A stretch of DNA of 64,000 bases from Dipteris shenzhenensis. Taxonomy: Eukaryota; Polypodiophyta; Polypodiopsida; Gleicheniales. The number at the start of each line of letters is the position of its first letter. The stretch's first letter is position 1. Shown in pieces: positions 42,601 to 53,733 of the stretch. Under the pieces are notes generated by a model that saw only the letters and a program-made list of their open reading frames with translations, was not told where the DNA came from and did no database searches. The translations under genes were made by a program, and so were the position numbers. The DNA lies in the NCBI GenBank assembly GCA_047967505.1, contig CM106539.1; one strand, given 5' to 3'.

Positions 42601-44527
42601 ATGGAAGACAGGATTTCGTGCAAACTGGATGGCACTCTAACTATCAGTGCAAAACTGAAACCTCCCCTGCAATACTCAAGTCTCCCACTAGACGAGTAAG
42701 CCATATAGATTCCTTGCATGCCTCAGTGGCTGCAACATTCTCTGCCTCAGTGGTAGACAAAGCCGTACATGGCTGCAAACGAGAGACCCATGAAACTGCA
42801 CCTCCAGTGAATGAGAAAACATATCCTGTAGTAGACCTCTTGGTGTCTACATTCCCTGCAAAATCAGCATCTGCATATCCAACAACAGATGTGTCCTTCC
42901 TCCCAAAGAAAATGCACATGTTCTTTGTACCTTAAGTATCTCATGATACCTTTCACTGCCTCCCAATGCTTCTTGCCAGGATTTGCCATACACCTGCTAA
43001 TAGCTCCCACTGCAAAAGCAATATCTAGACATGTAGCAACCATGGCATACATCAAGCTTTCTACTGTGGATGCATAAGGTATCTTTGACATTTCAGCCCG
43101 CTCCTCATCTGACTTAGGGCTATCCACTTGGCTGAGTTTCACATATGGAGGCAACGGAGTCCTTATGGACTTCCCCCTCTCCATATTGAAATGCTCAAGT
43201 ACTTTGCTAATGTACTCTTTCTGTGACAAATGAAGGAGTTTCTTGTTCCCATCCCGAACAATTCTCATGCCAAGTATGTGACTGGCATCACCCAAATCCT
43301 TCATGTCAAAGGTCTCACGCAACCTTTTCTTCAAGGCATCCACATCCAAACTAGATTTCCCAGCAATAAGCATGTCATCAACATATAAAATCAAAATAAG
43401 AAGGCTGCCATCTAATGCCTTCTCTGTGTAGAGGCAATGATCTGTCTCAATCCATGTGTACCCTTGGGATCGCATAAATGCATCAAACTTATGGTACCAC
43501 TCCCTAGGAGCCTGCTTCAGCCCATAAAGACTTTTTTGAAGCTTGCACAACAAACCCCTCTAGCTGCTGCATATAGCTGTTCTCATGAAGATCTCCATGT
43601 AGAAAAGCTGTTTTTACATCCATTTGGACAAGCTCCATGTCCTCTCTGGCAACCAATGCAAGCATTATACAAAGGGTAGCCATCTTCACCACTGGGGAAA
43701 AGATGTCATCAAAATCAATACCCTTCTCCTACTTAAAACCCTTGGCTACCAATCTTGCCTTATACTTAGGCAATGCATCTGCTGGAGACATCTTCAACTT
43801 GTAAACCCGTTTGCATGGCAATGCATGCTTTCCTTTGGGCAAGTAAACCAAATCCCAAGTAGCATTCTTCATCAAAGAATCCATCTCTGACTGCATAGCC
43901 TTCTCCCACTTGTGCTTGTCATTCCTAGACATAGCATCCTCAAAGCATGAAGGCTGACCATAATCTGTCAACATGACATAATCTAGAGATGGAGTATATC
44001 TTTGTGGAGGTCGTGAGAGTCTAGTGGTACGTCTCAACACTTGCTCACCATGAGCATCTTGCTGTCCCAACTGATTTTCTTGCATAACCTGAGGTTGTCC
44101 ACCTAGATGTGGCCCTCCCACCTCACGATCTATGGGATGTCCATGCCCTGCATCATGTGGAACAGGTTGTGCATGCCTCTCACATGGTGGTTGTCCATCC
44201 TCTTGAAACACCACTCTACGTATCTCAACAGTCTTTTCTGGCTTCTTGTGCATCTTGTCCTCATTAAAGATAATCTCATGGCTACGTACTATCTTCCTGG
44301 CCTCTGGATCCCACAATCGGTATCCCATCTCGCTTGAATCACCATATCCAAGAAAAATGCACTTCCTTGACTTTGGATCAAGCTTGCTGCATTTTTTCTT
44401 AGGGATATGAACATAAGCTTCACAGCTAAATACATGAAGATGCCCATAAGATGGTGGCTTGCTTGACCAAACCTCTTCTGGCACTTTCCCATCTGGTGCC
44501 TTGCTGGGCGATCTATTGATAAGATGT
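42601..44527 (-). pseudogene. Ty1/copia integrase C-terminus, RT and RNase H
   Basis: From 44527 leftward: the end of integrase (KVPEEVWSSKPPSYGHLHVFSCEAYVHIP, CIFLGYGDSSEMGYRLWDP), a spacer, and RT start (WEKAMQSEMDSLMKNATWDLV... YKARLVAKGFK, to 43729). RT then continues in a shifted frame (DVKTAFLHGDLHE, 43692-43504) and in 43553-42864 (LQKSLYGLKQAPREWYHKFD, active site LILYVDDMLI, MRYLRYKE). RNase H (42919-42644) has VVGYADADFAGNVDTKRSTTGYVF and ALSTTEAE. At least three frameshifts. The 5' part (gag, protease, most of integrase) is gone at 44527, where the pyrimidine-rich repeat begins. Dead copy. Confidence 0.92.
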
Positions 44528-44531
44528 AATT

Positions 44532-45495
44532 TTCTTCTTTATTCCTTTTCTATTTTTAAATTTCTTCTTTATACCCTTAAAATTTTTCTTGTTTTTCTTA
44601 TTTTCTTACTTTCTATTTTTCCTATTTTCCTTATTTTTAAAACACTTCAACTTATTATTGTTTCATTCTAGTTTCCTTCTAATTTCTAAACTTACTTCTA
44701 ATTTCTAATTTCTAATTTATTCATAATTATAGACTACTTTCTAATTATTAATTTTCCCCTATTTTCTAAATCCTTTCTAATTACTCTCTTATTTTTCTAA
44801 TGCTTCCTATTTTATTTTCTCCTAAATTCATAATTTATCCCTCAGCTTTTCCATTTTTCTTCTCTCTCCTTTTCCCCTATTCTTTCTATTTCTTTCCCCT
44901 TTTCTCTCACCAACACTCCCTAATTCTTCCCAAATTTCCCTAAATTTTCTCTTAGTACTCTAATTCCTTCCTATTTTCACTATAATTTTCCAAAACTCCC
45001 CCCTTTTTCTTCTCTCCTTAACCTAACCTTATGCCCAACCACTCAACCCAATCCACACTCAAATAATCCATCTTTTACACTCAATTTTTACATCATGCTA
45101 TTTAAGTTTATGGCAAAGCTTCTAATTTATTGTGACCTCGATAACAAGGGAGGAGTGTTTATGAGACAGCTGTCTTCCCAACTAAAGTTAAGATGGTTCT
45201 TATCATGTTTTCTTGTTGGATGGTGGCAGGTATGTAGACTCTCCTGTTCAATAAAAGAGATGTTTGTCAGAACTTCACCAAGCTCTAATTCTTTGCAAAA
45301 ATATTTTTTGCAAAAACATTATTGGCACTTCTTATAAAAAACTCTTACATAAATTTTTTAAACAATTTCATAGGTGCTTTAACTACATACTCAAACTCTT
45401 CCTTAATTCTATGTTCTCTTTCTATCCTTTTCCCTGACTCTTTTGTCTTTTAACTATGCAAAAGGGGTTGTTGTCTTGTCTTCCACACACATGTC
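44532..45495. repeat. Direct repeat copy 1 (about 0.95 kb)
   Basis: Matches 47740-49185 apart from the MITE inside the second copy, small indels and scattered substitutions. Mostly T- and C-rich. The best-preserved part is near 45090-45280 (TTTATGGCAAA...TTGGATGGTGGCAGGTATG), which opens a short frame in both copies. The ends lack TG/CA, so these are not obviously LTRs. Confidence 0.85.
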
Positions 45496-46821
45496 CTTTC
45501 CCCTACAGCTCTGGATTGCACACAGTACACTTAAGTCATTAAGGCCTTCTTGGCTTCTTGACTCCCTTTTCTACCTTGTTATTTATTTTTATTTTTCCTA
45601 TTATACATTGTTCTAATCCTTCTCTTGTCCTTGCAGAATTATTCATGGGATGTCACACTCCAACTCCAAATCTCTTAACAGCTCACTCCCACCTCCTAAT
45701 TAATACATTTAAGTCATCATGGCCTTTGGCCTTTTGACTCTTTTCATTTCTCTTATGAGCTATACTATTTTATAACACTTACCTTTTAGTTTTTCCCTTT
45801 TTTTCTAATAATATCTTCTAGCCTTGACTATTGTCAGAATTGTCCACTTTCCTCTCCATGCCTAATATTACTATAACCATAAATTACCCATATATCTAGT
45901 AAACCAATTTGCTTCCATACTGCTAAATTCTAACCTACTTTACTCAAGTACTTCCCTTCCATTCCTTTTCCATTACTTAAATTTGTACTTCTCAATACTT
46001 CTTATTCTCTTCGAGTAAACACTAGGTCATCATACTAGGTGATGATGTACTATTTCACCTAGTGTGTTGTATCCTACTGGGGCAAAGGTGGTTACACACA
46101 CACGCACACGCTATCCTCTTTTTCCTTTTAAGTTTTGACCATACTAATTAATTCTCTTCCCTTTATAACCCCTTGAAAAACCTTTTATACTGCCTTTCTC
46201 CCTCTCTCTAGATTTTTCCCCTCACTGTCTCTCTACTCTTTTTTCCCTCTCTTTCTCCTAACATCCCCCTCAAACCTCTCAGTTCACCCCACTTTGGCAA
46301 CTTTTTTTAATTTTCATAGTTTTCTCCTAATTTCTTCTATTCTCCCCTATTTTTCCTTGGTTCTTCCTCTATTTTTTCATAATTTCCTAATTCCACTAAT
46401 TATCTCCTAATTGTACCTATTATTTCCATTTTTTCTAAATTTCTTTATTTTTTTCCCTCAAGCACCCCTTTTTTGCCTCTTCCCTTTTTCAAAATTTCCC
46501 TATTTCCTTATTTTCCTTACTTCCTCTTTAATTTACTTTTTAATATTTTCTTATTTCTCCCTTTTTCTTTTTTTTCACCAATTTATATATAGACTTTTCT
46601 TTTTTAAGTCTCCCTTGTCTTTCACCTTGTTTTACCCTTATTTTTATCTTTTTTAGTCTCCCTTGTTTTACCCTTATTTTTCACAAATTAGCACTTCTTA
46701 ATTCTTTTTTCTTATTTCTTTCTAATTCTCTTAATTCAATTATTATTCTTGCATCCTTTCCTTCTCTCGATTTACTTCTTTATAGTTTTGCCACAATATC
46801 CCTTATTTTTCCTAATTTTGA

Positions 46822-46825
<4 letters not shown>

Positions 46826-46890
<65 letters not shown>
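46826..46890. repeat. (CT)n microsatellite
   Basis: Pure CT run of about 65 bases. Confidence 0.97.
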
Positions 46891-46894
<4 letters not shown>

Positions 46895-47345
46895 CTTCCA
46901 TGTTATGACTTTTCTCTCTCTCAAAATCCCCCTCTTCAAAAAGGCCCCCCTTCCCCCCTTTTTAAAACCTATTCATCCCCTCTACTAATGGTTATTCCTA
47001 ATCTATCTTTATTTTTCCTAATTTTACTTAATTATCTCTAAACCCAACCCTCCCCGCCTCGACTCTCCCGGACTCTTTGACTACGTGATCCTTGACCTCA
47101 CACTATGACTACTCACCTCCCATTTGTACCAATTGTAACCATTGCCTTAAATACCCCCCTTCCCATCACTTTCTACCACTTCAAAATCCCGCGAAATCCC
47201 TCCCCAACCCGTCTGCATCGATCTATTGCTCTGTACCCACTCCATCCTTGCTGTCTACGCCCACTGCACCTTCCTACCTTTGTGCTCTGCTTCTGATCTT
47301 TCGCCAGTAGGTACTTCCCATCCCTTGTGCCTTCCTTTCCCTCCC

Positions 47346-47433
47346 CCTCTGCCCACGTGCATTCTTTACTCTTCACATGTGATCTTTGACCTCTGCCCAC
47401 GTGCATTCTTTACTCTTCACATGTGATCTTTGA
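47346..47433. repeat. 44-bp perfect tandem duplication
   Basis: CCTCTGCCCACGTGCATTC... is repeated at 47346-47389 and 47390-47433 with no difference seen. Confidence 0.93.
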
Positions 47434-47739
47434 CCTCCAACTCCCCATGACCTCCTCGCCATCATGACAAACTTTCTCCAGAATCTCCATGGCCGGTGGT
47501 GCGAGTCGTGCCTACCACATCATTCCTTTCTTTTATTGCACCATGGACTCACAGTTTTGGTTTAGTCTTTTCATTTTCTTAGTTCATTTACCCACCCCCC
47601 CCTCTCTCTTTCTATATATATATATATATTTTTCTATACTTACCTTTTTCCTCCCCCTCTCTACTTCTATATAATTCCATTATAATTTCCCGTTATACCC
47701 CCCTTTTTTCTTCTATTCCCCCTTTTACTTTTTCCAATT

Positions 47740-49185
47740 TTCTTCTTTATTCCTTTTCTATTTTTCAATTTCTTCTTTATCCCCTTAAAATTTTCCCAAA
47801 TTTTTCTTATTTTTTTACTTTCTATTTTCCTTATTTTAAAAAAACTTCAACTTATTTTTTTTCATTCTAGTTTCCTTCTAATTTCTAATTTCTAATTTAT
47901 TCATAATTATAGACTACTTTCTAATTCTTCTTTTTCCCCTATTTTCTAAATCCTTTCTAATTACTCTCTTATTTTCCTAATGCTTCGTATTTTCTTTTCT
48001 CCTAAATTCATTATTTATCCCTGGGGCACCAACTCAATATGTAATATGTTACTACCCTTGTCCACAATCCAGGGTATGGGGGGACAAGTTCCATATATAA
48101 TATGCATGGATTTCCTTTTTAAAATTCAAATATGTAAGGGAAAAATATGAAAATTTAGTGTCCCCCCTCCCACAAAATACAAGGTATGTACCTTGAAAAG
48201 TATGCAAGATTTTAAGATTTGTACATATTTTTTATAATATGTGAGGCCCAAGGGGGGGGGTCTTTTGGATGAGGGGGGTAGAAAAAAAATAACACTAAAA
48301 TATGAAAACCCATCTCCTTTCAAATTAATGTAACTTTTTCATGTGTTACCCAAATTTCAAGGTGTAAAGACATATTTGAAGCTCTTTTAGTGTAGAACAC
48401 AACCATGTTAAGTTGAATAATTTCTACTCATGGCATATTGTTAAATTCATCTCATACTCAAGATTTTGATAGGTTTTCTTAATAAAGGGAGTTGGCGCCC
48501 CAGGTATTTATCCCTCTCCTTTTCCATTTTTCTTCTCTCTCCTTTTTCTCTATTCTTTCTATTTCTTTCCCCTTTCTCTCACCAACACTCCCTAATTCTT
48601 CCCAAATTTCCCTAAATTTTCTCTAATTTTCTCTTTGTACTCTAATTCCTTCCTATTTTCACTATAATTTTCCAAAACTCCCCTCTTTTTCTTCTCTCCC
48701 TAACATAACCTTATGCCCAACCACTCAATCCAATCCACATTCAAGTAACCCATCTTTCACACTTAATTTTTACATCGTGCTATTGAAGTTTATGGCAAAA
48801 CTTCTAATTTATTGTGACCTCGATAACAAGGGAGGAGTGTTTATGACAGCTGTCTTCCCAACTAAAGCTAAGATGGTTCTTGTCATGTTTTCTTGTTGGA
48901 TGGTGGCAGGTATGCAGACTCTCCTCTTCAATAAAAGAGATGTTTGTCAAGACTTCACCAAGCTCTAATTCTTTGCAAAAATGTTTTTTGCAAGCAAAAA
49001 TGTTTTTTGCAAAAAGATTATTGGCACTTCTTATAAAAAACTCTTACCTCTAATGTTTTTCGCATTTTCATAGGTGCTTACCTACATACTCAAACTCTTC
49101 CTTAATTCTATGTCCTCTTTCTATCCTTTTCCTTGACTCTTTTGTCTTTTAACTATGCAAAAGGGGATGTTGTCTTGTCTTCCAC
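47740..49185. repeat. Direct repeat copy 2, interrupted by a MITE
   Basis: Second copy of 44532-45495. The internal break at 48020-48504 is the MITE. It ends at a CA microsatellite (49183-49206). Confidence 0.85.
48020..48504. mobile_element. 485-bp MITE, 16-bp TIRs, 8-bp TSD
   Basis: Starts CCTGGGGCACCAACTC and ends GAGTTGGCGCCCCAGG, inverted repeats with one mismatch. TATTTATC is duplicated at 48012-48019 and 48505-48512. Comparison with the uninterrupted direct repeat near 44830 shows the insertion directly. It has no coding capacity. An 8-bp TSD suggests a hAT-type source, but the TIR does not have the usual CAGGG start, so the superfamily is uncertain. Confidence 0.85.
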
Positions 49186-49206
49186 ACACACACACACACA
49201 CACACA
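49183..49206. repeat. (CA)n microsatellite
   Basis: Twelve CA units at the edge of repeat copy 2; copy 1 has only a short CACACACA here. Confidence 0.95.
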
Positions 49207-49439
49207 TCCATTATCCAGGATGAGCTATATGATCGTTTTCTTTCTTCTCTCTAATATGTTTGAAGAAAATAGTTGAGCGTCGATCACCACGATCAAAGCC
49301 ATTGAAGCGTGGACAACACTTTTGCTAATGTTAGCTTCTCATGTTCTAGGGCTTGCAAGAAGTGCTCTATACCTCTACTAATAGTGGTGGAAGAGTACTA
49401 TCAGATGGGGAGATCTAGATCGAAAAAAGTAGAGCAATT

Positions 49440-50060
49440 CTTATATAGATGACCTTATGTTCATGCAAATGAATAAGTCCTCAATCTGCCATGCATCTTG
49501 GCAACTTGGGTTACTAGAAATTGAAAAGGAGTCATGAGTTCTTTCATTGACATTCACAACCATATTCCAATCACCAGCATACATAACATTTTGTCCCACA
49601 AAATCGAATTGTAATTGATCCCATAGCTTGACGCACTCAGACACTATATTAGAAGTGTAGACGATTGTAATTGATCCCTAGCTATGGGATCAATTGTAAT
49701 TCATCCCATAGCTTAACGTGATTAGACACTATATTAGAAGTGTAGATAGAAACTACCAACTAGCGCACCATCCATATTGAATTTGATCGGTAAAAGGGAA
49801 CTGTCTACAGTGGAGGAGATAAGTGAAGGCCTCTATTTGGAGTGGATTAGGATAGCTATACCACCTCGACCTTGAAGAGGAAAATTTGAGTAAAGTATTT
49901 GATTTGAAATCCATAGTAGGCCATCCATATTATGTCGACTTGTTTTGAGATTTTGTAGCACATAGCATCCAGGCTTATGTTTTAGCACAAAGCTAGAAAT
50001 AGTGTGCTTTTTGAAGGCCCTAGGTTTTCAAGCCATCCACCTAATAGAACAGGCTGATCC
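49440..50060 (-). pseudogene. LINE APE-type endonuclease relic
   Basis: Minus-strand pieces: SSFVLKHKPGCYVLQNLKTS with QGRGGIAILIHSK (about 50010-49830, the 'GRGG.A.L' strand of the endonuclease) and GQNVMYAGDWNMVVNVNERTHDSF (49644-49441, the '.GDWN.V...DR.HDSF' motif). These are the order and spacing of a LINE ORF2 N-terminus. A local duplication ('agctatgggatcaattgtaat', 49640-49720) and stops interrupt it. No RT follows before 49250. Confidence 0.6.
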
Positions 50061-50399
50061 CTTGGTAAAACAGTTTGATCTTGCATGGACATCATCCATG
50101 CGGCAAGATCCTACATGTGATGATGTAGCCATGCATCCAACTTTATGCTACTTTTGGTCCAGCTTGGCGTGAATGGAGTCCAATGAACTATCTCTCGTTA
50201 TTGTCATTATCAGGAAGCTTACCTTCATGTTGTAGCTTCATTGTTTAGTCTTCATTCGATGGCACAATAATAACCTAATTGGAGCATCTCTCACAACTAC
50301 CAACGACTTTCAAACTTCATCTTTAAGATTATATTTGGGGCATGTGTGTTCTTTTGATGATGGCGTGTTCATCTTTCACACTGCCTACTAAATAGCCAA

Positions 50400-51045
50400 G
50401 CTTTGTTGCTTGTCCCCAGTGCATAGTGGATAGTTCCACATGAAATGTCTTAGCTACCTGCAATGGTAGCATGCATTCGGGGATGGTTCAAAGCTAATCC
50501 CCACAAACAATTTCCCATCCATTTGTGGTTGTGAGTTGAAGCTAGCTAGGAGGTTCACTATGATGATTGCACAAAATACATGCCTTGGGTGTATCTTGTC
50601 GTGATTGAATTGGTGAAATATATAACACTCTACCAAGAGTACTCACAAGACATTCTATGTCTTTTGTAGAAAGACTTCACTTAAGTTTGAAAAATGAACC
50701 CATGCCGGGTAGTCATTGTTGTGAAGTACTTCATGAGGCGAAAATGTGGTGCTCCATGGGATTGAATAAACCAAATTGCCTTTCTATCCCATTGAGAAGG
50801 ACATATCCACTCCTATTTAATGTTAGAGGCAATTGATGCCTTGAAAAAACATTTCCTAGTAAACCTAAAATCACAAAATGTACACTTGCCCTGAAAAGTA
50901 CCTGTAAACCACCTTGGGAATTTCTCAATTGTAGGAACTTGGACGTAAAGAGCATGAAAAATCTACATGCATGTAGTCTATAATATTCCATGCAAAGCTT
51001 TTTCATATTGAGGTCTATTTGCACTTTGAAAGTTATCGCTTGCAA
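50400..51045 (-). pseudogene. LINE ORF1 relic with zinc knuckle
   Basis: Minus strand: RFFMLFTSKFLQLRNSQGGL..., then, lower down, ISFEPSPNACYHCR followed by LRHFMWNYPLC, the C-X2-C-X4-H-X4-C knuckle common near the end of plant LINE ORF1 (one stop lies inside it). Position and strand agree with the endonuclease relic 0.4 kb further on, so both are probably one 5' LINE piece whose RT is missing. Confidence 0.5.
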
Positions 51046-51757
51046 ACCATCCGCTTTTAAATCTTGTTCTCTGCTGCTCGAGGCAAGTGAGAGTCACTAC
51101 ATCTGTTCCAAGCCGCACCACATGCTTTTTCTACATATGTATCCTTTACTTGAGAGACCTCCATTAACTTGAAGCTTGGAGTGTGGCCCTGCATTCAAAG
51201 GTATCATGTCGTCATCATCAATCATCACATGATCAACTTTTTATATCTTCAAAGGGAGAGCATCATTGAGCTTATCCATAGGGGAAGAGCAAGGCCTATT
51301 AGGTGGATTAAGTTGATATCCGCCATAACTCATAGAGAACCTTTTCGCGCGAATAGCTTCTTGTCCTCTTAGAAGAGAACGTTTTAGCCATGGCTGCCAT
51401 TTTTGACTCTCATCATGTTCCAAACTCCAACCAAAAGTCAATGACTCCCTGTTTGCATTATTACTTGATCATGTAAGTTTTTGTGTGCATTGCTATTCTC
51501 GTATTGCAATGGGGAAACCTCATACATTACACACGATCATGTGGCCCACATCTAACGTAACCAGAGTTTACATTGGATGCACTAATAGGAAGCCCAAGGA
51601 ATGCTCTAGGTGTAGCTACCAGAAGTAAATAATGACCAAGGTTGAGTTATTGGTGAAATGTAAATTATATCACATCACATCAGATTGGCCACTCTTAACA
51701 ACCCCTCCAAAAAAAAGAGAAAAAAGGGAAAAAACAAAATGTAATTTATGGTATTAA
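51046..51757. other. Unassigned, perhaps more LINE
   Basis: A minus-strand open stretch (51441-51241) may be the ORF1 N-terminus. No motif was recognised. Confidence 0.3.
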
Positions 51758-51986
51758 TCTATACTTTATATAATTGGAGTTGTTCTCTCTCTAGGCATGT
51801 GTCATGTTTGTAAAGCTTCCAAAAATGAGGTTTAAAAAAAAAAGAAGTTTAAAACATCTAAGCAACAAAGGAAGAGGCAATAGCACGATTGACCATACCT
51901 TTGTATTTATGAAAACACGTGTATATATGCAAACATGGATATGTACAATCGTGTTGTGTCACAGTAACGCACGGGTCCCATACTAA
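51758..51986 (+). mobile_element. Possible 229-bp non-autonomous Helitron
   Basis: Begins TCTATACTTTATATAATT after an A and ends ...CGCACGGGTCCCATACTAA. The TCTATACT start and GCACGGGT..CTAA end resemble terminal sequences of small plant Helitrons. A second start-like copy begins at 51993, and a partial third is near 52070. The insertion site does not match A^T on the right, and the 3' hairpin is weak. Confidence 0.4.
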
Positions 51987-51992
51987 AGGTAA

Positions 51993-52115
51993 TCTATACT
52001 TTATATAATTGACGTTGTTCCCTCTCTATAGCTTTCTACCACGTGTCAGTGTGATAGTCTTTCTAAATTTTGGTGTTGTTCCCTCTCTTTATAATCTTTT
52101 GCCGTGTGTCTCCAC
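51993..52115. repeat. Second and third partial copies of the same terminus
   Basis: TCTATACTTTATATAATTGACG at 51993 and the TTGTTCCCTCTCT block at 52014 and 52075 repeat the left end of 51758-51986. Confidence 0.6.
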
Positions 52116-53733
52116 AATTTCTAATTTAAAATATATCCTTTAATGGCACACCAATCAAACATCTCCATATTTTAAATTCAAGTTTTGATTTCATAAAAAA
52201 GTTTAAGCCCTTCTATTTCTCTAGAATTTTCTCCCTCTTTCCATAGATGTCAAATTCTTTCACCTTCACTTTTCCCCTTTTAAAAGCTTCCATCCACCCT
52301 GAACTATTAACTATGAGATTCTCTTTTGTACTACTAGGGTCTGGTTTATTTTCCAAGGATTGCCCCCCTCGCAAAACAAAACACATTAAAAAAAAAACAA
52401 AAACTATGAGGTTCTCTTTCCAATATCCCAATGGAATTTGATTACTTGACATTTCAAAAGCATGGGACCTTATTGCACACAAACTTTTGATACTGACCTA
52501 GCCATGCTCCACACCCATTTTGAGCGAGTATTCCAAAACCTCCTCCGTACACATAGATGCACATGTGCACACTCACATAAATCTAATTCCAATAAATCTA
52601 ACTCGAGTCACCTATCCGCGGCTCTCCACGTGGGGGAGTGCCCGGCCATTTCCAGGGGCTGGCCATTGGCTTCATGGAAACCATTGGGAGTGGCCCTCGT
52701 AGACCCTTGGAGGCAAAAAATGTGGGACATTTTCAATTTGAAAACGATCCAAAGTGTCACTGGCAGTGTAGAAATGTTCTGCAAGCTTGTGCACAAGTAG
52801 TGCTACTGCTAATCGTTCAAGCCATTGGGCAGCATGGGTTTCCAAAACCACGGAGGAATCCCCAATCTCCTTGACTCATCATACGCCTTCCATCTCTGCA
52901 CTGGCTGAATGTTGGATTCCTCTTTTGTGTCCTTCCCTTCTTTATGTATGGTTCACATAGGAAATGATCCTTGGGGGCCGAGCCAACAGCCCTCCCAGAT
53001 GGCCTTCCAATCTCCCCTCACGCTCTGCTTATGGTCAAATTCGACTCCTGGAGCAACCAGTGTTTGCTCCACAAATACCTGGTGTGTTTAGGCACAAATC
53101 TCTGCCCACAAGTAGTTTGAACATTTGGTTAGTCAGAGAAGTAAATTATTCAATCTTGGGTACGCAGGCCAAACATTGAGCCCGAGAAGGCCATGGCAAG
53201 ACTATTTGACAGGACCTACTCAGAGGCTGGACAAGGGATGTGGCAAGGTGACATCTCCATCTCATGCAGATTTTTCAGGGCATTGACATGTTTGTGTTTT
53301 AGGGACTGTGGTTGTCTATACTGGCATTAACGTTCTTTTCCATAATGGCAATAACGTTCTTTAAGTGAAGGTGATGTCCACAGTTTGGGTTGCGGCTGCG
53401 ATTGTTTTTAATTTAAGGACATTGCTGCTCATTCTCAACGTGTTGTTTCTAACAGAAGTGTCTAGAATCCTTATGCACGGTAGGGACGCTCTCGCCCAAA
53501 AGCCCATTGAGGCCTGGTCAAGGACAATCAAGTGTGGCTCGTGGAATGTACAACGGGTATTGTTCTGTGGGCGAGTCTTTCAGAGGTCTAAACTTGATTG
53601 AATTGATATTATTTGTTGCAGTCATGTGTGGACCTAACACATTTAACACTGTCAAAGCTACGTACCACAACTCATTAAGATAAAATTTTGTACGTGTACT
53701 GTTACAGGGAGGTGGGCCAGTGGGAATTTTTTG
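52116..53733. other. 5' flank of PPR gene 2
   Basis: No transposon domain seen. A short frame at 53365-53601 encodes a hydrophobic start (VWVAAAIVFNLRTLLLILNV). An AG acceptor-like GTACTGTTACAG at 53697-53708 could join such an upstream exon to the PPR gene. This is conjecture. Confidence 0.3.

Larger units (their letters stand above)
45496..47739. other. Pyrimidine-rich spacer between the direct repeats
   Basis: About 2.2 kb dominated by C and T on the plus strand, with many TTTTTCC/CTCTT words. The open stretches there are low-complexity products of composition. No gene recognised. Confidence 0.6.

Noticed and set aside
46411-46988. Phe/Leu/Ser-rich open frames looking like membrane proteins
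   Set aside because: Consequence of the T- and C-rich strand; no start context, no conserved pattern, ends at the microsatellite.
44532-49185. The direct repeats as an LTR pair of one 4.6-kb element
   Set aside because: No TG/CA ends, PBS, PPT or TSD could be found, and the interior has no gag or pol.
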